Shown here: positions 1-7,887 of the stretch, piece by piece | Layout: each line of letters starts with the position of its first letter | Position numbering within the stretch: position 1 is the stretch's first letter | Assembly: GCA_050996405.1 (NCBI GenBank) | Contig: JBPCRW010000202.1 | Coordinates: forward strand, 1-17,859 | Length of the DNA: 17,859 nucleotides | Direction: 5' to 3' | Origin: JBPCRW01 sp050996405 | Lineage (GTDB): Bacteria; Acidobacteriota; Blastocatellia; Pyrinomonadales; Pyrinomonadaceae | The notes under the pieces: model-generated | What the model saw: the letters and a program-made list of their open reading frames with translations, nothing else | Databases searched by the model: none | Told to the model about the DNA's origin: nothing | Program-made: the position numbers and the translations under genes

Positions 1-1031
1 AGCGACGTGCGGTTGTAATCGAAACCCTGCGCCATTCGTCTTCCAGAGCCGAATTTTGTTCCCGTCACCAACGCCTGAATTTCGACGAGCATCGGGCGCG
101 TGCCTTCCATACAAACCGTGACGACCGAACCGCTCGCGCCTTCGGGTCGCTCCTGCAAAAAAACTTCCGACGGATTGCCAACGGCTTTCAAGCCTTCACC
201 CGTCATCTCGAAAATGCCGATTTCGTTTGCCGCGCCGAAACGGTTTTTTGTCGCGCGGATGATGCGGTGATTGTGATGGCGGTCGCCTTCAAAATACAAA
301 ACCGTATCAACGATGTGTTCCAACGCTTTTGGTCCGGCAATCGAGCCTTCTTTGGTGACGTGACCGATTAAGAAAACCGGCGTGTCGGTTTGTTTGGCGA
401 AAATCATAAATTGTCCGGCGACTTCGCGGACTTGAGAAACCGAGCCGGGCGCGGACTCGATTTTTTCGCTGAAAACCGTCTGAATCGAATCAACGATAAC
501 GTAATCGGGTTTTAACCTATCGGTTTCCGCTAAAATATTTTCGAGATTCGTTTCGGGCAAAAGGAAAAGATTTTCGGCGTTGATGCTCAATCTTTCGCCG
601 CGCATTTTTATTTGGCGTTCGCTTTCTTCGCCCGAAACATATAAAACTTTTCCGCCCGATTCGCTTAATTTATCAGCCATCTGAATGACGATTGTAGATT
701 TGCCGATGCCCGGACTTCCGCCGATTAAAACCAATGAACCGGCGACGATTCCGCCGCCTAAAACTCTATCAAATTCCGCGATTCCGCTTGAATTTCGCGC
801 GTCGTCCTGCGATTCGATTTCCGAATAAGAAATCGGTTTGACGACGCGGAAAGCGTCCGCGCTGAGACGCGCATTTGACGAAACCGCCTTTCCGGTTATC
901 TGCGGAGTCGGGCGAAATTTTTCTTCGACGAAAGAATTATATTCGCCGCAGTCCGAGCAGCGACCGAGCCATTTGCGTTCCTGATGTCCGCAGTTTGAAC
1001 AGACGTAAATTGTCGCCGGTTGTTTTGCCAT
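1..1031 (-). CDS. radA: DNA repair protein RadA (3' end outside window)
   Basis: RadA is a RecA-like ATPase that helps process branched recombination intermediates during DNA repair; it acts in the cytoplasm. The reverse strand reads from an ATG at 1031 through 343 codons to the window edge. The N-terminal zinc finger is visible as C11-x2-C14 and C25-x2-C28. Walker A (GGSPGIGKST) ends at about residue 113, and the RadA-specific KNRFG motif lies at about 262-266. The missing part is most of the C-terminal Lon-like domain (family length about 450 aa), so truncation here is only the window edge. No Shine-Dalgarno sequence precedes the start. The gene is divergent from the PIN-TRAM gene across about 125-145 bp. 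Motifs and order leave little doubt about the family. Confidence 0.97.
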   Translation of the reverse strand, partial: MAKQPATIYVCSNCGHQERKWLGRCSDCGEYNSFVEEKFRPTPQITGKAVSSNARLSADAFRVVKPISYSEIESQDDARNSSGIAEFDRVLGGGIVAGSLVLIGGSPGIGKSTIVIQMADKLSESGGKVLYVSGEESERQIKMRGERLSINAENLFLLPETNLENILAETDRLKPDYVIVDSIQTVFSEKIESAPGSVSQVREVAGQFMIFAKQTDTPVFLIGHVTKEGSIAGPKALEHIVDTVLYFEGDRHHNHRIIRATKNRFGAANEIGIFEMTGEGLKAVGNPSEVFLQERPEGASGSVVTVCMEGTRPMLVEIQALVTGTKFGSGRRMAQGFDYNRTS

Positions 1032-1040
1032 AATTTTGAG

Positions 1041-1070
1041 AAGTCAGAAATCAAATTACAAAAGTCAGAA
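1041..1070. repeat. Short direct repeat in the radA/PIN intergenic region
   Basis: The 9-mer AAGTCAGAA occurs at 1041-1049 and 1062-1070, 21 bp apart (about two helical turns), 10 bp upstream of the radA start. The rest of this divergent intergenic stretch is AT-rich and probably holds promoters for both genes, but I could not pick out a convincing -35/-10 pair. The repeat could be a remnant of a dispersed intergenic repeat or a protein-binding site. Confidence 0.35.
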
Positions 1071-1177
1071 TTCAACAGATAATTTTATTTTACACTTTTA
1101 ATGATTTTTCTTTATCCTTTTCACAGTTCATATTCATTATCCAATTATAAACTTTCGTGATAAAATTCCGCTTGGTT

Positions 1178-2335
1178 ATGAAATCGGATTTTCTCATCAG
1201 AATTGGATTTGTCGCTTTGCTCGCATTGATTGGCTTTTTGCTTAATCCTTTGGAAAAGGCGCAATACTTAAACGGTTATGCTTTTGATAACTCGTCGCGG
1301 CGCGTTATTTCGGCTTTGCTCGGCGTGGCGATCGGCGCGATTGTTGTCGCATTTGAAATGCGCGTGCGGCGGGCAACGCCGAAAACATTGATTGGCGCGG
1401 CAATCGGCTCGATACTGGGAATCGTCGGCGCGTTTTTAATCGGCGTGCTGATTTCGATGCAAAAGGTCGAAGCCGTGCCTGCCGAAATGCAAACTTTCCT
1501 GACAATTTCGCTGGCGTTTTTTATGGGTTATATCGGTTTGATGGTCGGCGCGGCGAAAGGCGAATTTCTGGATTTGTCGGCTCTCGGCGGAATTTTCAGC
1601 GACAAAAATTCTGCGAAACACGATTATCGAATTCTGGATACGAGCGTCATTATTGACGGACGCATCGCCGACGTTGCCGAAACCGGATTTTTGGGCGGAA
1701 CGCTGATTATTCCGCAGTTTATTTTGCGCGAATTGCAGCAGGTCGCCGATTCGCCGGATTCTTCAAAACGCCAGCGCGGGCGGCGCGGACTCGATATGCT
1801 CCAACGCCTTCGCAACAACTCAAATCTCGACGTGCAGATTATCGAGACGGATTTTCCAGCGGTCAAAGAAGTTGATTTGAAACTTATCGAACTCGGCAAA
1901 CAACTCGAAGCCGTCATCGTCACCAACGATTTTAATTTGAACAAGGTTTCACAGCTTCGCGGCGTGCAGGTTTTAAATATTAACGAACTTGCCAACGCTC
2001 TGAAACCCGTCGTTTTGCCGGGCGAAGCGATGAAGGTTTTTATTTTAAAGGAAGGCAAGGAATATAATCAGGGCGTGGCGTATTTGGACGACGGCACGAT
2101 GGTCGTCGTCGATAATGCGCGAAAGCTCATCGGAAAAAATGCCGATGTCGCCGTCACCAGCGTTTTGCAGACGACTGCCGGAAAAATGATTTTCGGACGC
2201 ATCTGGGAAGAAAACGGCGACAACAGCAGCAGCGAAAATCAACAAAACGTTCACGATTCGCGCACACCCGGTTTCAAAAAAGCGACGCGCGATTTGCGAA
2301 GCGTCAGTTTAATGACGAATTCGGAAGAGCAGTAA
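1178..2335 (+). CDS. Membrane-anchored PIN-TRAM domain protein (YacL type)
   Basis: This is a predicted membrane-bound ribonuclease-like protein of the YacL type. The N-terminal about 125 residues contain roughly four hydrophobic helices. The PIN nuclease domain follows, with acidic positions in DTSVIIDGR (D154), REL (E185) and TNDFN (D251). A TRAM-like RNA-binding beta domain (about 281-345, from VVLPGEAMKVFILKEGKEY) and a polar tail complete it. PIN domains use three or four acids to bind metal and cut RNA; the true substrate of this family is not known to me. The start is unclear: a GTG at 1157 adds seven residues (MIKFRLV), while the ATG chosen here directly precedes MKSDFLIRIGF. Neither has a Shine-Dalgarno sequence. 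It is followed by ispD 37 bp downstream and may be co-transcribed with it. Confidence 0.88.
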   Translation: MKSDFLIRIGFVALLALIGFLLNPLEKAQYLNGYAFDNSSRRVISALLGVAIGAIVVAFEMRVRRATPKTLIGAAIGSILGIVGAFLIGVLISMQKVEAVPAEMQTFLTISLAFFMGYIGLMVGAAKGEFLDLSALGGIFSDKNSAKHDYRILDTSVIIDGRIADVAETGFLGGTLIIPQFILRELQQVADSPDSSKRQRGRRGLDMLQRLRNNSNLDVQIIETDFPAVKEVDLKLIELGKQLEAVIVTNDFNLNKVSQLRGVQVLNINELANALKPVVLPGEAMKVFILKEGKEYNQGVAYLDDGTMVVVDNARKLIGKNADVAVTSVLQTTAGKMIFGRIWEENGDNSSSENQQNVHDSRTPGFKKATRDLRSVSLMTNSEEQ

Positions 2336-2372
2336 AATGGAAAGTCGAAAATACGAATCGTAAATTTCCATT
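2336..2372. repeat. Short inverted repeat between PIN-TRAM gene and ispD
   Basis: AATGGAAA at 2336-2343 and TTTCCATT at 2365-2372 are exact reverse complements that fill the ends of this 37-bp gap. The right arm touches the ispD start codon. It could form a weak hairpin over the ispD ribosome-binding region. No T-run follows, so I do not call a terminator. Confidence 0.35.
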
Positions 2373-3062
2373 ATGAATTTTGCAATTATCGCCGCCGCCG
2401 GAAACGGAACGCGATTCGGCGCGAAAACGCCGAAACAATTTCTTGAAATAAATCGCAAACCCATTATCATTCACACGCTCGAACGCTTTGAAAATTGTCC
2501 GAAAATTGACCAAATAATTTTGGTTTTGGCTTCTGTCGAAACGCAGAATTTTCTGCAACTCGCTAAAAAATATAAATTAAAAAAACTTTCTAAAATCGCG
2601 GCGGGCGGAAAAACACGCGCCGAATCGGTTTTCAATGGTTTGAAAGCGATTCGCGCCGCGCCGAATTCAATCGTCGCCGTTCACGACGGCGCGCGCCCGC
2701 TTGTCACAGCCGAAGAAATTTCCGCGACGATTGAAAAAGCCGAAACGGACGGCGCGGCGTGTCTGGTCGCAAAAATTACGGACACGATAAAAAAAGTTTC
2801 GGACGGGAAAATTATCGAAACGATTGACCGCGCGGAATTGCGCCGCGCTTTGACTCCGCAATGCTTTCGTTACGAAATTTTAAAACGCGCTTTTGAATCG
2901 GCGGATTTAAACGAATCCGCAACGGACGAATGTTTTCTCGTCGAAAAACTCGGCTATCAAATCTCGACGGTCGAAGGCAGCGCGCGAAATATCAAAATCA
3001 CGACGCAAGCAGATTTTGAAATTGCGGAAAAATTTTTAAAGGAAATTGAAGGCGGCAAATAG
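2373..3062 (+). CDS. ispD: 2-C-methyl-D-erythritol 4-phosphate cytidylyltransferase
   Basis: IspD joins CTP and MEP to form CDP-methylerythritol, the third step of the MEP isoprenoid pathway in the cytosol. The 229-aa protein has the expected length. The nucleotide-binding loop AAAGNGTRFG and PKQF appear within the first 22 residues, followed by HDGARPLV, LTPQCFRYEIL and TDECFLVEKLG, all typical of IspD. The ATG at 2373 fits the family N-terminus (MNFAIIAAAGNG). There is no Shine-Dalgarno sequence. The stop lies 3 bp before ispF, so the two MEP genes are almost certainly one transcription unit. Pairing of ispD and ispF is common in bacteria, sometimes as a fused protein; here they are separate. 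Confidence 0.97.
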   Translation: MNFAIIAAAGNGTRFGAKTPKQFLEINRKPIIIHTLERFENCPKIDQIILVLASVETQNFLQLAKKYKLKKLSKIAAGGKTRAESVFNGLKAIRAAPNSIVAVHDGARPLVTAEEISATIEKAETDGAACLVAKITDTIKKVSDGKIIETIDRAELRRALTPQCFRYEILKRAFESADLNESATDECFLVEKLGYQISTVEGSARNIKITTQADFEIAEKFLKEIEGGK

Positions 3063-3065
3063 CAA

Positions 3066-3548
3066 ATGTTTAGAATCGGTTTTGGAAACGATATTCATCG
3101 TCTGGAAAAAAATAAACCGTTAATTTTAGGCGGCGTTTCAATCGAATCCAAACTCGGCGCGGTTGGTCATTCCGCTGCCGACGCGCTGCTTCACGCCGTG
3201 ACGGACGCGATTTTAGGCGCGCTGGCGTTGGGCGACATCGGCTCTTTTTTTTCCGACACAAACGAACAATGGAAAAACGCCGACAGCAAAATTTTTCTGG
3301 CGGAAGCCGCGCGTTTGATGAAGGAAAACGGTTTTCGCGTCGTAAATCTCGACACGACAATCAATTTGGAAAAACCGAAACTGCGTCCGCACATTGAAGC
3401 GATGCGCGAAAATCTGGCGAAGATTTTAGAAGTTGAAATTGAACAAATTTCAATAAAAGCTAAAACGGGCGAGAAAGTTGATGCCGTCGGCAAAAGCCGC
3501 GCCGTAAAAACGGAAGCGGTCATTTTGTTAGAACAACCGCCTGCTTGA
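3066..3548 (+). CDS. ispF: 2-C-methyl-D-erythritol 2,4-cyclodiphosphate synthase
   Basis: IspF cyclises CDP-ME-2-phosphate to the 2,4-cyclodiphosphate with release of CMP, the fifth step of the MEP pathway; the family forms trimers. The 160-aa length is normal. The zinc ligands are visible as D9 and H11 in GNDIHRL and H43 in ADALLHAVTD, followed by LGDIGSFFSDT. The C-terminal KAKTGEKVDAVG stretch is the usual substrate-binding end. One small departure: the common HSDxD loop reads HSAAD here (A37 instead of Asp), which I would not read as loss of function. It starts 3 bp after ispD and converges on the minus-strand gene that ends at 3568. Confidence 0.97.
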   Translation: MFRIGFGNDIHRLEKNKPLILGGVSIESKLGAVGHSAADALLHAVTDAILGALALGDIGSFFSDTNEQWKNADSKIFLAEAARLMKENGFRVVNLDTTINLEKPKLRPHIEAMRENLAKILEVEIEQISIKAKTGEKVDAVGKSRAVKTEAVILLEQPPA

Positions 3549-3567
3549 AAATTGATTATTAAAAAAT

Positions 3568-4122
3568 TTACTCGACGGGAACATATACGCCGTATTTTCT
3601 GCCGACGCGCAACACTTCATACCATGTTCGGTTGATTTCGGCATCTCGGCTGCTATAAGTTTCGCTATCAAGTTTAAAAAGGTATCCATTAAGTTTTTTA
3701 TTCTCAAATAAAGACGGATACTTTTTGGCAGTTGTATTTATCTTATTCAAATAATCAGCCTGCTCGCGCCACGCGCTCATATGCGCCTGCCACGCTTCCT
3801 GAAAATCTTCCGGCAGATTGGAACTGTCCATACTCTGCGATGCGTCCACATATTCTTCGGTCGCTTCGGCAATTTGATTGACGTTAAAGGAAGATTGAAA
3901 ATTTTCATCAATTCCGTCAAGACTTATCACCGTTTGATTTCTCAAACGACCATTATTTATATCCTGCTGTAAAAGCGTTTGGATATTCTGCCGATTCTGC
4001 TCATAACGATTTATTTGAGCCAGCCTCGAATAAAAATTATTTTGCGGCAAACCGACCAGCGAAACGGATAAAACAAATGCTGCGGTAAATGTGATTAGCG
4101 ATAGAATAGTTTTAATTCTCAT
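3568..4122 (-). CDS. Small exported protein of unknown function
   Basis: I do not recognise a family. The start chosen gives MRIKTILSLITFTAAFVLSVSLVG, a typical signal peptide or N-terminal anchor; an upstream ATG at 4143 would add MSDNKFV. The mature part of about 155 residues is polar, rich in Asn, Gln and Tyr, and predicted mostly helical. It includes QNRQNIQTLLQQDINNG and a Trp-rich stretch (FQEAWQAHMSAWREQ), and ends in VLRVGRKYGVYVPVE. There are no cysteines in the mature part and no lipobox. The gene lies convergent to ispF (19 bp between stops) and divergent from the phosphorylase gene. Its composition is more AT-rich than its neighbours, which may point to a different history. Confidence 0.72.
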   Translation of the reverse strand: MRIKTILSLITFTAAFVLSVSLVGLPQNNFYSRLAQINRYEQNRQNIQTLLQQDINNGRLRNQTVISLDGIDENFQSSFNVNQIAEATEEYVDASQSMDSSNLPEDFQEAWQAHMSAWREQADYLNKINTTAKKYPSLFENKKLNGYLFKLDSETYSSRDAEINRTWYEVLRVGRKYGVYVPVE

Positions 4123-4199
4123 AACAAATTTATTATCGCTCATTCGGCGAAAAAAAGTAAATGTTTTTTCAAAAAAATTTATCTGATAAAGTTAAACTA

Positions 4200-5516
4200 A
4201 TGAGACCACAGGAAATAATTGCTAAAAAACGCGACGGCGAAATTTTTTCACAATCGGAAATAGATAGTTTTATCAATGGAGTTTGCGACGAAAGTTGGGC
4301 GGACTATCAAATTTCCGTGTTTCTGATGGCGTGTTTTATCAACGGATTAAATTCGGACGAGCAGACAAGTTTAACGCAGGCGATGTTAAAATCGGGCGAA
4401 GTTTTGGATTTTTCCGCGATTGATGCGCCGAAAGCGGACAAACATTCGACGGGCGGAGTCGGCGATAAAACTTCTTTGATAATCGCGCCTCTCGCGGCGG
4501 CGTGCGGCGTAATCGTGCCGATGATTTCCGGTCGCGGACTCGGACACACGGGCGGAACGCTCGACAAACTCGAATCAATCGCGGGCTACAACGTCAAACT
4601 TTCAGCCAAAGAATTTCATCAAACAATCGAAAAATGCGGTTTCGCGCTCGCCGGACAAACCGAAAAAATCGTTCCCGCCGATCGAAAACTTTACGCGCTG
4701 CGTGACGCGACGGCGACGGTCGAATCAATTCCTTTAATCGTCGCTTCAATTATGTCGAAAAAATTGGCTGAAGGTTTAGACGCGCTCGTTTTGGACGTAA
4801 AAACCGGAAGCGGCGCATTTATGAAAAATTTTGAAGACGCGCGAAAACTTGCCGAAGCGTTGGTCAAAACCGGAAAAAGCTGTGATGTAAAAACCGAAGC
4901 CGTGATTTCCGATATGAACCAGCCGCTTGGAAAATATGTCGGAAACGCTTTGGAAGTTTTTGAATGTATAAAAATTTTGCGAAACGAAGCGGATGAAAAG
5001 ATGGCGGAAACGCTCGAATTGTCGCTTGAACTGACGGCGCGAATGCTGGTTCTAACGAAAATCGCAAAGGATTTTCCGACCGCAAAACAACTTTGCGAAG
5101 GAAAAATAAACGACTATTCGGCGTTGGAAAAATTCCGGCAAAACGTCGAACTGCAAAACGGCAATCCGCAAATTTGCGACGAGCCGGAAATTCTATTTGA
5201 TAAAACTTTGCTTCAAGTCCCGATTACAGCATCGCAAAACGGGTTTATTTCGGAAATTGACGCGCTGGCAATTGGCGAAAGTTTAGTCGCAATCGGCGGC
5301 GGCAGAACAAAAGTCGAAGACAAAATTGATTACGCCGTCGGTTACAGTTGCGAAAGGAAAATCGGCGACGAAGTTCGAGAAAATGAAACGCTCGGCGTAT
5401 TGTTTTGCCGCCGCGAAAAACAATCTGAATCGGCGCGCGAAAAATTGCGGGCGGCGCATCGCATCGCCGGAGAAAAGCCCGCGCCGTCAAAGCTGATAAA
5501 ACAAATTATTTCTTGA
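4200..5516 (+). CDS. deoA: Thymidine / pyrimidine-nucleoside phosphorylase
   Basis: This enzyme splits thymidine (and possibly uridine) with phosphate to give the free base and deoxyribose 1-phosphate, a step in nucleoside salvage and use as carbon source. The family signature is present as SGRGLGHTGGTLDKLE at residues 110-125, and the phosphate-binding KHSTGGVGDKT lies at 81-91. From the ATG at 4200 (MRPQEIIAKKRDG) the protein is 438 aa, the usual size; the longer reading from 4161 adds 13 unlikely residues. DeoA and the broader Pdp type cannot be separated by eye, so the symbol is tentative. Downstream lie a BMP lipoprotein and ABC ATPase of nucleoside-uptake type, which agrees with a salvage role. 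Confidence 0.93.
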   Translation: MRPQEIIAKKRDGEIFSQSEIDSFINGVCDESWADYQISVFLMACFINGLNSDEQTSLTQAMLKSGEVLDFSAIDAPKADKHSTGGVGDKTSLIIAPLAAACGVIVPMISGRGLGHTGGTLDKLESIAGYNVKLSAKEFHQTIEKCGFALAGQTEKIVPADRKLYALRDATATVESIPLIVASIMSKKLAEGLDALVLDVKTGSGAFMKNFEDARKLAEALVKTGKSCDVKTEAVISDMNQPLGKYVGNALEVFECIKILRNEADEKMAETLELSLELTARMLVLTKIAKDFPTAKQLCEGKINDYSALEKFRQNVELQNGNPQICDEPEILFDKTLLQVPITASQNGFISEIDALAIGESLVAIGGGRTKVEDKIDYAVGYSCERKIGDEVRENETLGVLFCRREKQSESAREKLRAAHRIAGEKPAPSKLIKQIIS

Positions 5517-5661
5517 AATTTTCCTGCGCCGGATTGCCGAACGGTTTTCGAGAAAATTATAAATTTTGAAAAGATATTCCGGCATCAAAACACAAATGAC
5601 AAAAAGAATTGTTCGTGATATTTTCGTTTGGACAAATTTAATTCACTCTTCAAATAAATTT

Positions 5662-6717
5662 ATGAAATTCGGAAAGATAATAATTGTCGCGCTTTTATCG
5701 TTATTTATTATTTCGGCATTTTCCGCTTGTTCCGAGCCTGCCGTAACTGCCGAAAATGGCAAAATTAAAGTTGGAATCGTTTTCGACATCGGCGGAAAAA
5801 ACGATCGCAGTTTCAACGCGGCAGCTTGGGAGGGCGTAAAACGAGCCAATCGAGATTTTGACATTGTGCTGCGCGATGTCGAGCCGGGAAATCCGACTTC
5901 GATTGAGCCGGCGATGCGCGCGTTTGCCGAGCGGAAATTCGATTTGATAATCGGTGTCGGTTTCGCGCAAGGTCCGATTATGCAAAAGGTTGCCGAAGAT
6001 TATCCAAATATCAAATTTGCGATTGTCGATGGCGTGATTACGGACAAAGACGGAAAATCTCTGCCGAATGTTGCATCCTTGGTTTTCCGCGAACACGAAG
6101 GTTCATATTTGGTTGGAATGATTGCCGCGTCGAAATCGAAATCGGGCGTTCTGGGATTTATCGGCGGGATGGATATTCCGCTGATTCATAAATTTGAAAC
6201 CGGCTACGAAGAAGGTGCGCGCGCGGTTAATCCGAACGTCAAAATCGTGCAAAATTATGTCGGCGTAACCGACGGCGCGTGGAATAATCCGGGCAAGGGA
6301 AAGGAACTCGCGCTCTCGCAAATTCAAAGCGGCGCGGACGTGATTTTTACGGCAGCGGGAAATTCCGGTTTGGGCGCGTTTGACGCGGTTGAGCAATATG
6401 GCAAAAACGCGAACGGCGAAGCGAATAAATTCGTTATCGGCGTTGATTCGAATCAAAACGGCGTGAAACCCGGATATGTTTTAACTTCGATGGTCAAGCG
6501 CGTTGATAACGCCGTTTATGATGTCGTCAAGGAAGTCACGGAAGGGAAATTTCAGGGCGGATTTCACGTTTTCGGACTGGACAAAGACGGCGTGGGATAT
6601 GCGATGGACGAAAACAATAAAGGTTTGATTCCCGACGATGTTTTGCTCAAAGTCGAAGACGCGAAAGGCGAAATCATCAACGGTCAAATCAAAGTGACGG
6701 ATGCGATGGCGAAATGA
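5662..6717 (+). CDS. BMP-family substrate-binding lipoprotein (nucleoside-type ABC transporter)
   Basis: This is a BMP/PnrA-type binding protein of 351 aa. Members bind purine or pyrimidine nucleosides outside the membrane and hand them to an ABC importer. The N-terminus MKFGKIIIVALLSLF is a lipoprotein signal and C23 in SAFSAC is the likely lipidated cysteine, though Phe at -3 is not the standard lipobox Leu. The family motif appears as GIVFDIGGKNDRSFN followed by AAWEGVKRA. The ATG at 5662 is chosen because a longer reading from 5566 puts 32 charged residues before the signal peptide. The stop overlaps the next gene start (ATGA), which implies coupled translation. The matching ABC ATPase is three genes downstream, but no permease is present. 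Confidence 0.92.
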   Translation: MKFGKIIIVALLSLFIISAFSACSEPAVTAENGKIKVGIVFDIGGKNDRSFNAAAWEGVKRANRDFDIVLRDVEPGNPTSIEPAMRAFAERKFDLIIGVGFAQGPIMQKVAEDYPNIKFAIVDGVITDKDGKSLPNVASLVFREHEGSYLVGMIAASKSKSGVLGFIGGMDIPLIHKFETGYEEGARAVNPNVKIVQNYVGVTDGAWNNPGKGKELALSQIQSGADVIFTAAGNSGLGAFDAVEQYGKNANGEANKFVIGVDSNQNGVKPGYVLTSMVKRVDNAVYDVVKEVTEGKFQGGFHVFGLDKDGVGYAMDENNKGLIPDDVLLKVEDAKGEIINGQIKVTDAMAK

Positions 6718-7271
6718 AATCAAAAAAATCCAATGAAGTTATGTTTTCTGAGAAGCTGCCTTTTCACGAATGGCGACGCGATTACAGCTTGAACGAATTG
6801 CCGCGCGACGAGTCTGGAAATGTTTTGTATCGGGGCGATTCACAAGAAGATTATTTAGCATATGTCGCGTGGCTGGCTAATTATCTGTATGAAACTCCGC
6901 TTCCGCCGACCGAGCGGCAAGCATTGATTGACGAAACTTTAATTTCCAAAACAAATGAATCAGCGATTCAATTTCTGGCGATGGATGCGGCGATTTACGA
7001 CGCGCAAATGATGTCTGTCGAAAATTTTTTCGATAACGAGCAAGAGGCGTTGGATTTGGAATTTTATACGTCAAAGCAAATCGAGATTGGAAGAATCGAC
7101 GACGCAAGCCGGCGGAAAAACAACGTAACTCCTGAAGACGAAGAAGATTTTTGCGATTTGCCGTGGCGCGTTCCGCTCGCCGCAATTATTAAAAAAGTTT
7201 CTGATAAGCAAGAACGAATTAAATTAGTCAGGCTGTTTTATACGTTTTATCAAGAATACAGCCGCAAATAG
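6714..7271 (+). CDS. Unknown acidic 185-aa protein
   Basis: I do not recognise the family. The protein is soluble, acidic and probably helical. It has an aromatic N-terminal part (LPFHEWRRDYSLNELP), a middle PLPPTERQALIDETL stretch, and ends in ERIKLVRLFYTFYQEYSRK. There is no signal peptide, membrane segment or cysteine pattern. Its ATG overlaps the stop of the BMP lipoprotein gene by 4 bp, so the two are probably translated together. Sitting between a binding protein and its ATPase suggests a link with the transporter, but nothing in the sequence shows what it does. Confidence 0.75.
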   Translation: MKSKKSNEVMFSEKLPFHEWRRDYSLNELPRDESGNVLYRGDSQEDYLAYVAWLANYLYETPLPPTERQALIDETLISKTNESAIQFLAMDAAIYDAQMMSVENFFDNEQEALDLEFYTSKQIEIGRIDDASRRKNNVTPEDEEDFCDLPWRVPLAAIIKKVSDKQERIKLVRLFYTFYQEYSRK

Positions 7272-7283
7272 AAAAAGTTAAAA

Positions 7284-7550
7284 ATGCTTAGTAATTTAAC
7301 TCTGACTTCAATTTTCTGGCTCGCGGTAGGAGTCGGCTTATTCGGCTGCGGCGGCTTTGTTGGTTACAGTCGGCGAATGTATCCGCTGGCGTTGGGATTG
7401 GTTTTTCTCGGTTTGGGAAGCGTTCTGTGCGGGATAACCAATGGTTTTACAGACTATTCGCGCGACGGCAGATTGCTCTGGAAATTCGGCGTGATACTTT
7501 TAATGGCGGGACTCGCGCTGGCAATTTACGGCGGTTATAGATTTATTTGA
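7284..7550 (+). CDS. Small three-helix membrane protein, unknown function
   Basis: The 88-aa protein is almost all membrane: helices at about 9-26 (FWLAVGVGLFGCGGFVGY), 33-50 (PLALGLVFLGLGSVLCGI) and 66-87 (WKFGVILLMAGLALAIYGGYRF). Short loops include RRMYP and TDYSRDGR. No family recognised. It follows the 185-aa gene by 12 bp and precedes another small membrane protein, all in the direction of the ABC ATPase. It is far too short to be one of the ABC permeases, which usually have eight or more helices. Confidence 0.72.
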   Translation: MLSNLTLTSIFWLAVGVGLFGCGGFVGYSRRMYPLALGLVFLGLGSVLCGITNGFTDYSRDGRLLWKFGVILLMAGLALAIYGGYRFI

Positions 7551-7581
7551 AATCACAGCGAAAAATAATTTGGAGAAAATT

Positions 7582-7884
7582 ATGAAAAATATTATTGAAA
7601 ACCAACCGATTGATTTGCATCCAAAGTTAAACAAATTTCTTTTGTGTTCGGGAATAGTTTCGATAATTCTTCTTGCGGCTTTTTCGTTGCTCGGATGGCG
7701 ATTTGCCTTTTTAGCCGGAATGTTGCTCGGTAATGTTTCATACATTCTACTGGGCGCAAAATACCGTCTAGCTCCAAAATACATTTCGTTAAAATTGCTC
7801 GACAGATTAACTGGAGTTTTGATGCTAATCGGTGCGGCGTTCCTTTGCTACGATTTGATTTTTAATATTTTGCCCAACTTTTAA
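7582..7884 (+). CDS. Small membrane protein next to ABC ATPase, unknown function
   Basis: The 100-aa protein has a polar N-terminus (MKNIIENQPIDLHPKLN) and hydrophobic helices at about 20-40 and 43-60, with a third near the C-terminus (LTGVLMLIGAAFLCYDLIF). The ATG at 7582 is chosen because a GGAG at 7572-7575 sits six bases ahead; a TTG at 7570 would place that site inside the gene. No family recognised. It ends 3 bp before the ABC ATPase start, so it is part of the same transcription unit. Together with the 88-aa gene it might modify or replace part of the missing permease, but that is a guess. Confidence 0.72.
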   Translation: MKNIIENQPIDLHPKLNKFLLCSGIVSIILLAAFSLLGWRFAFLAGMLLGNVSYILLGAKYRLAPKYISLKLLDRLTGVLMLIGAAFLCYDLIFNILPNF

Positions 7885-7887
7885 AAG

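Noticed and set aside
1120..1151. Possible promoter TTCACA / TATAAA ahead of the PIN-TRAM gene
   Set aside because: The spacing of 20 bp is too long and both boxes are weak in an AT-rich stretch.
1624..2058. Minus-strand open frame (144 codons) opposite the PIN-TRAM gene
   Set aside because: It overlaps the conserved PIN domain, has a low-complexity Ser/Arg composition and no ribosome-binding site.
3549..3567. Terminator between ispF and the convergent minus-strand gene
   Set aside because: The 19-bp gap is AT-rich but shows no stable stem followed by a T-run.
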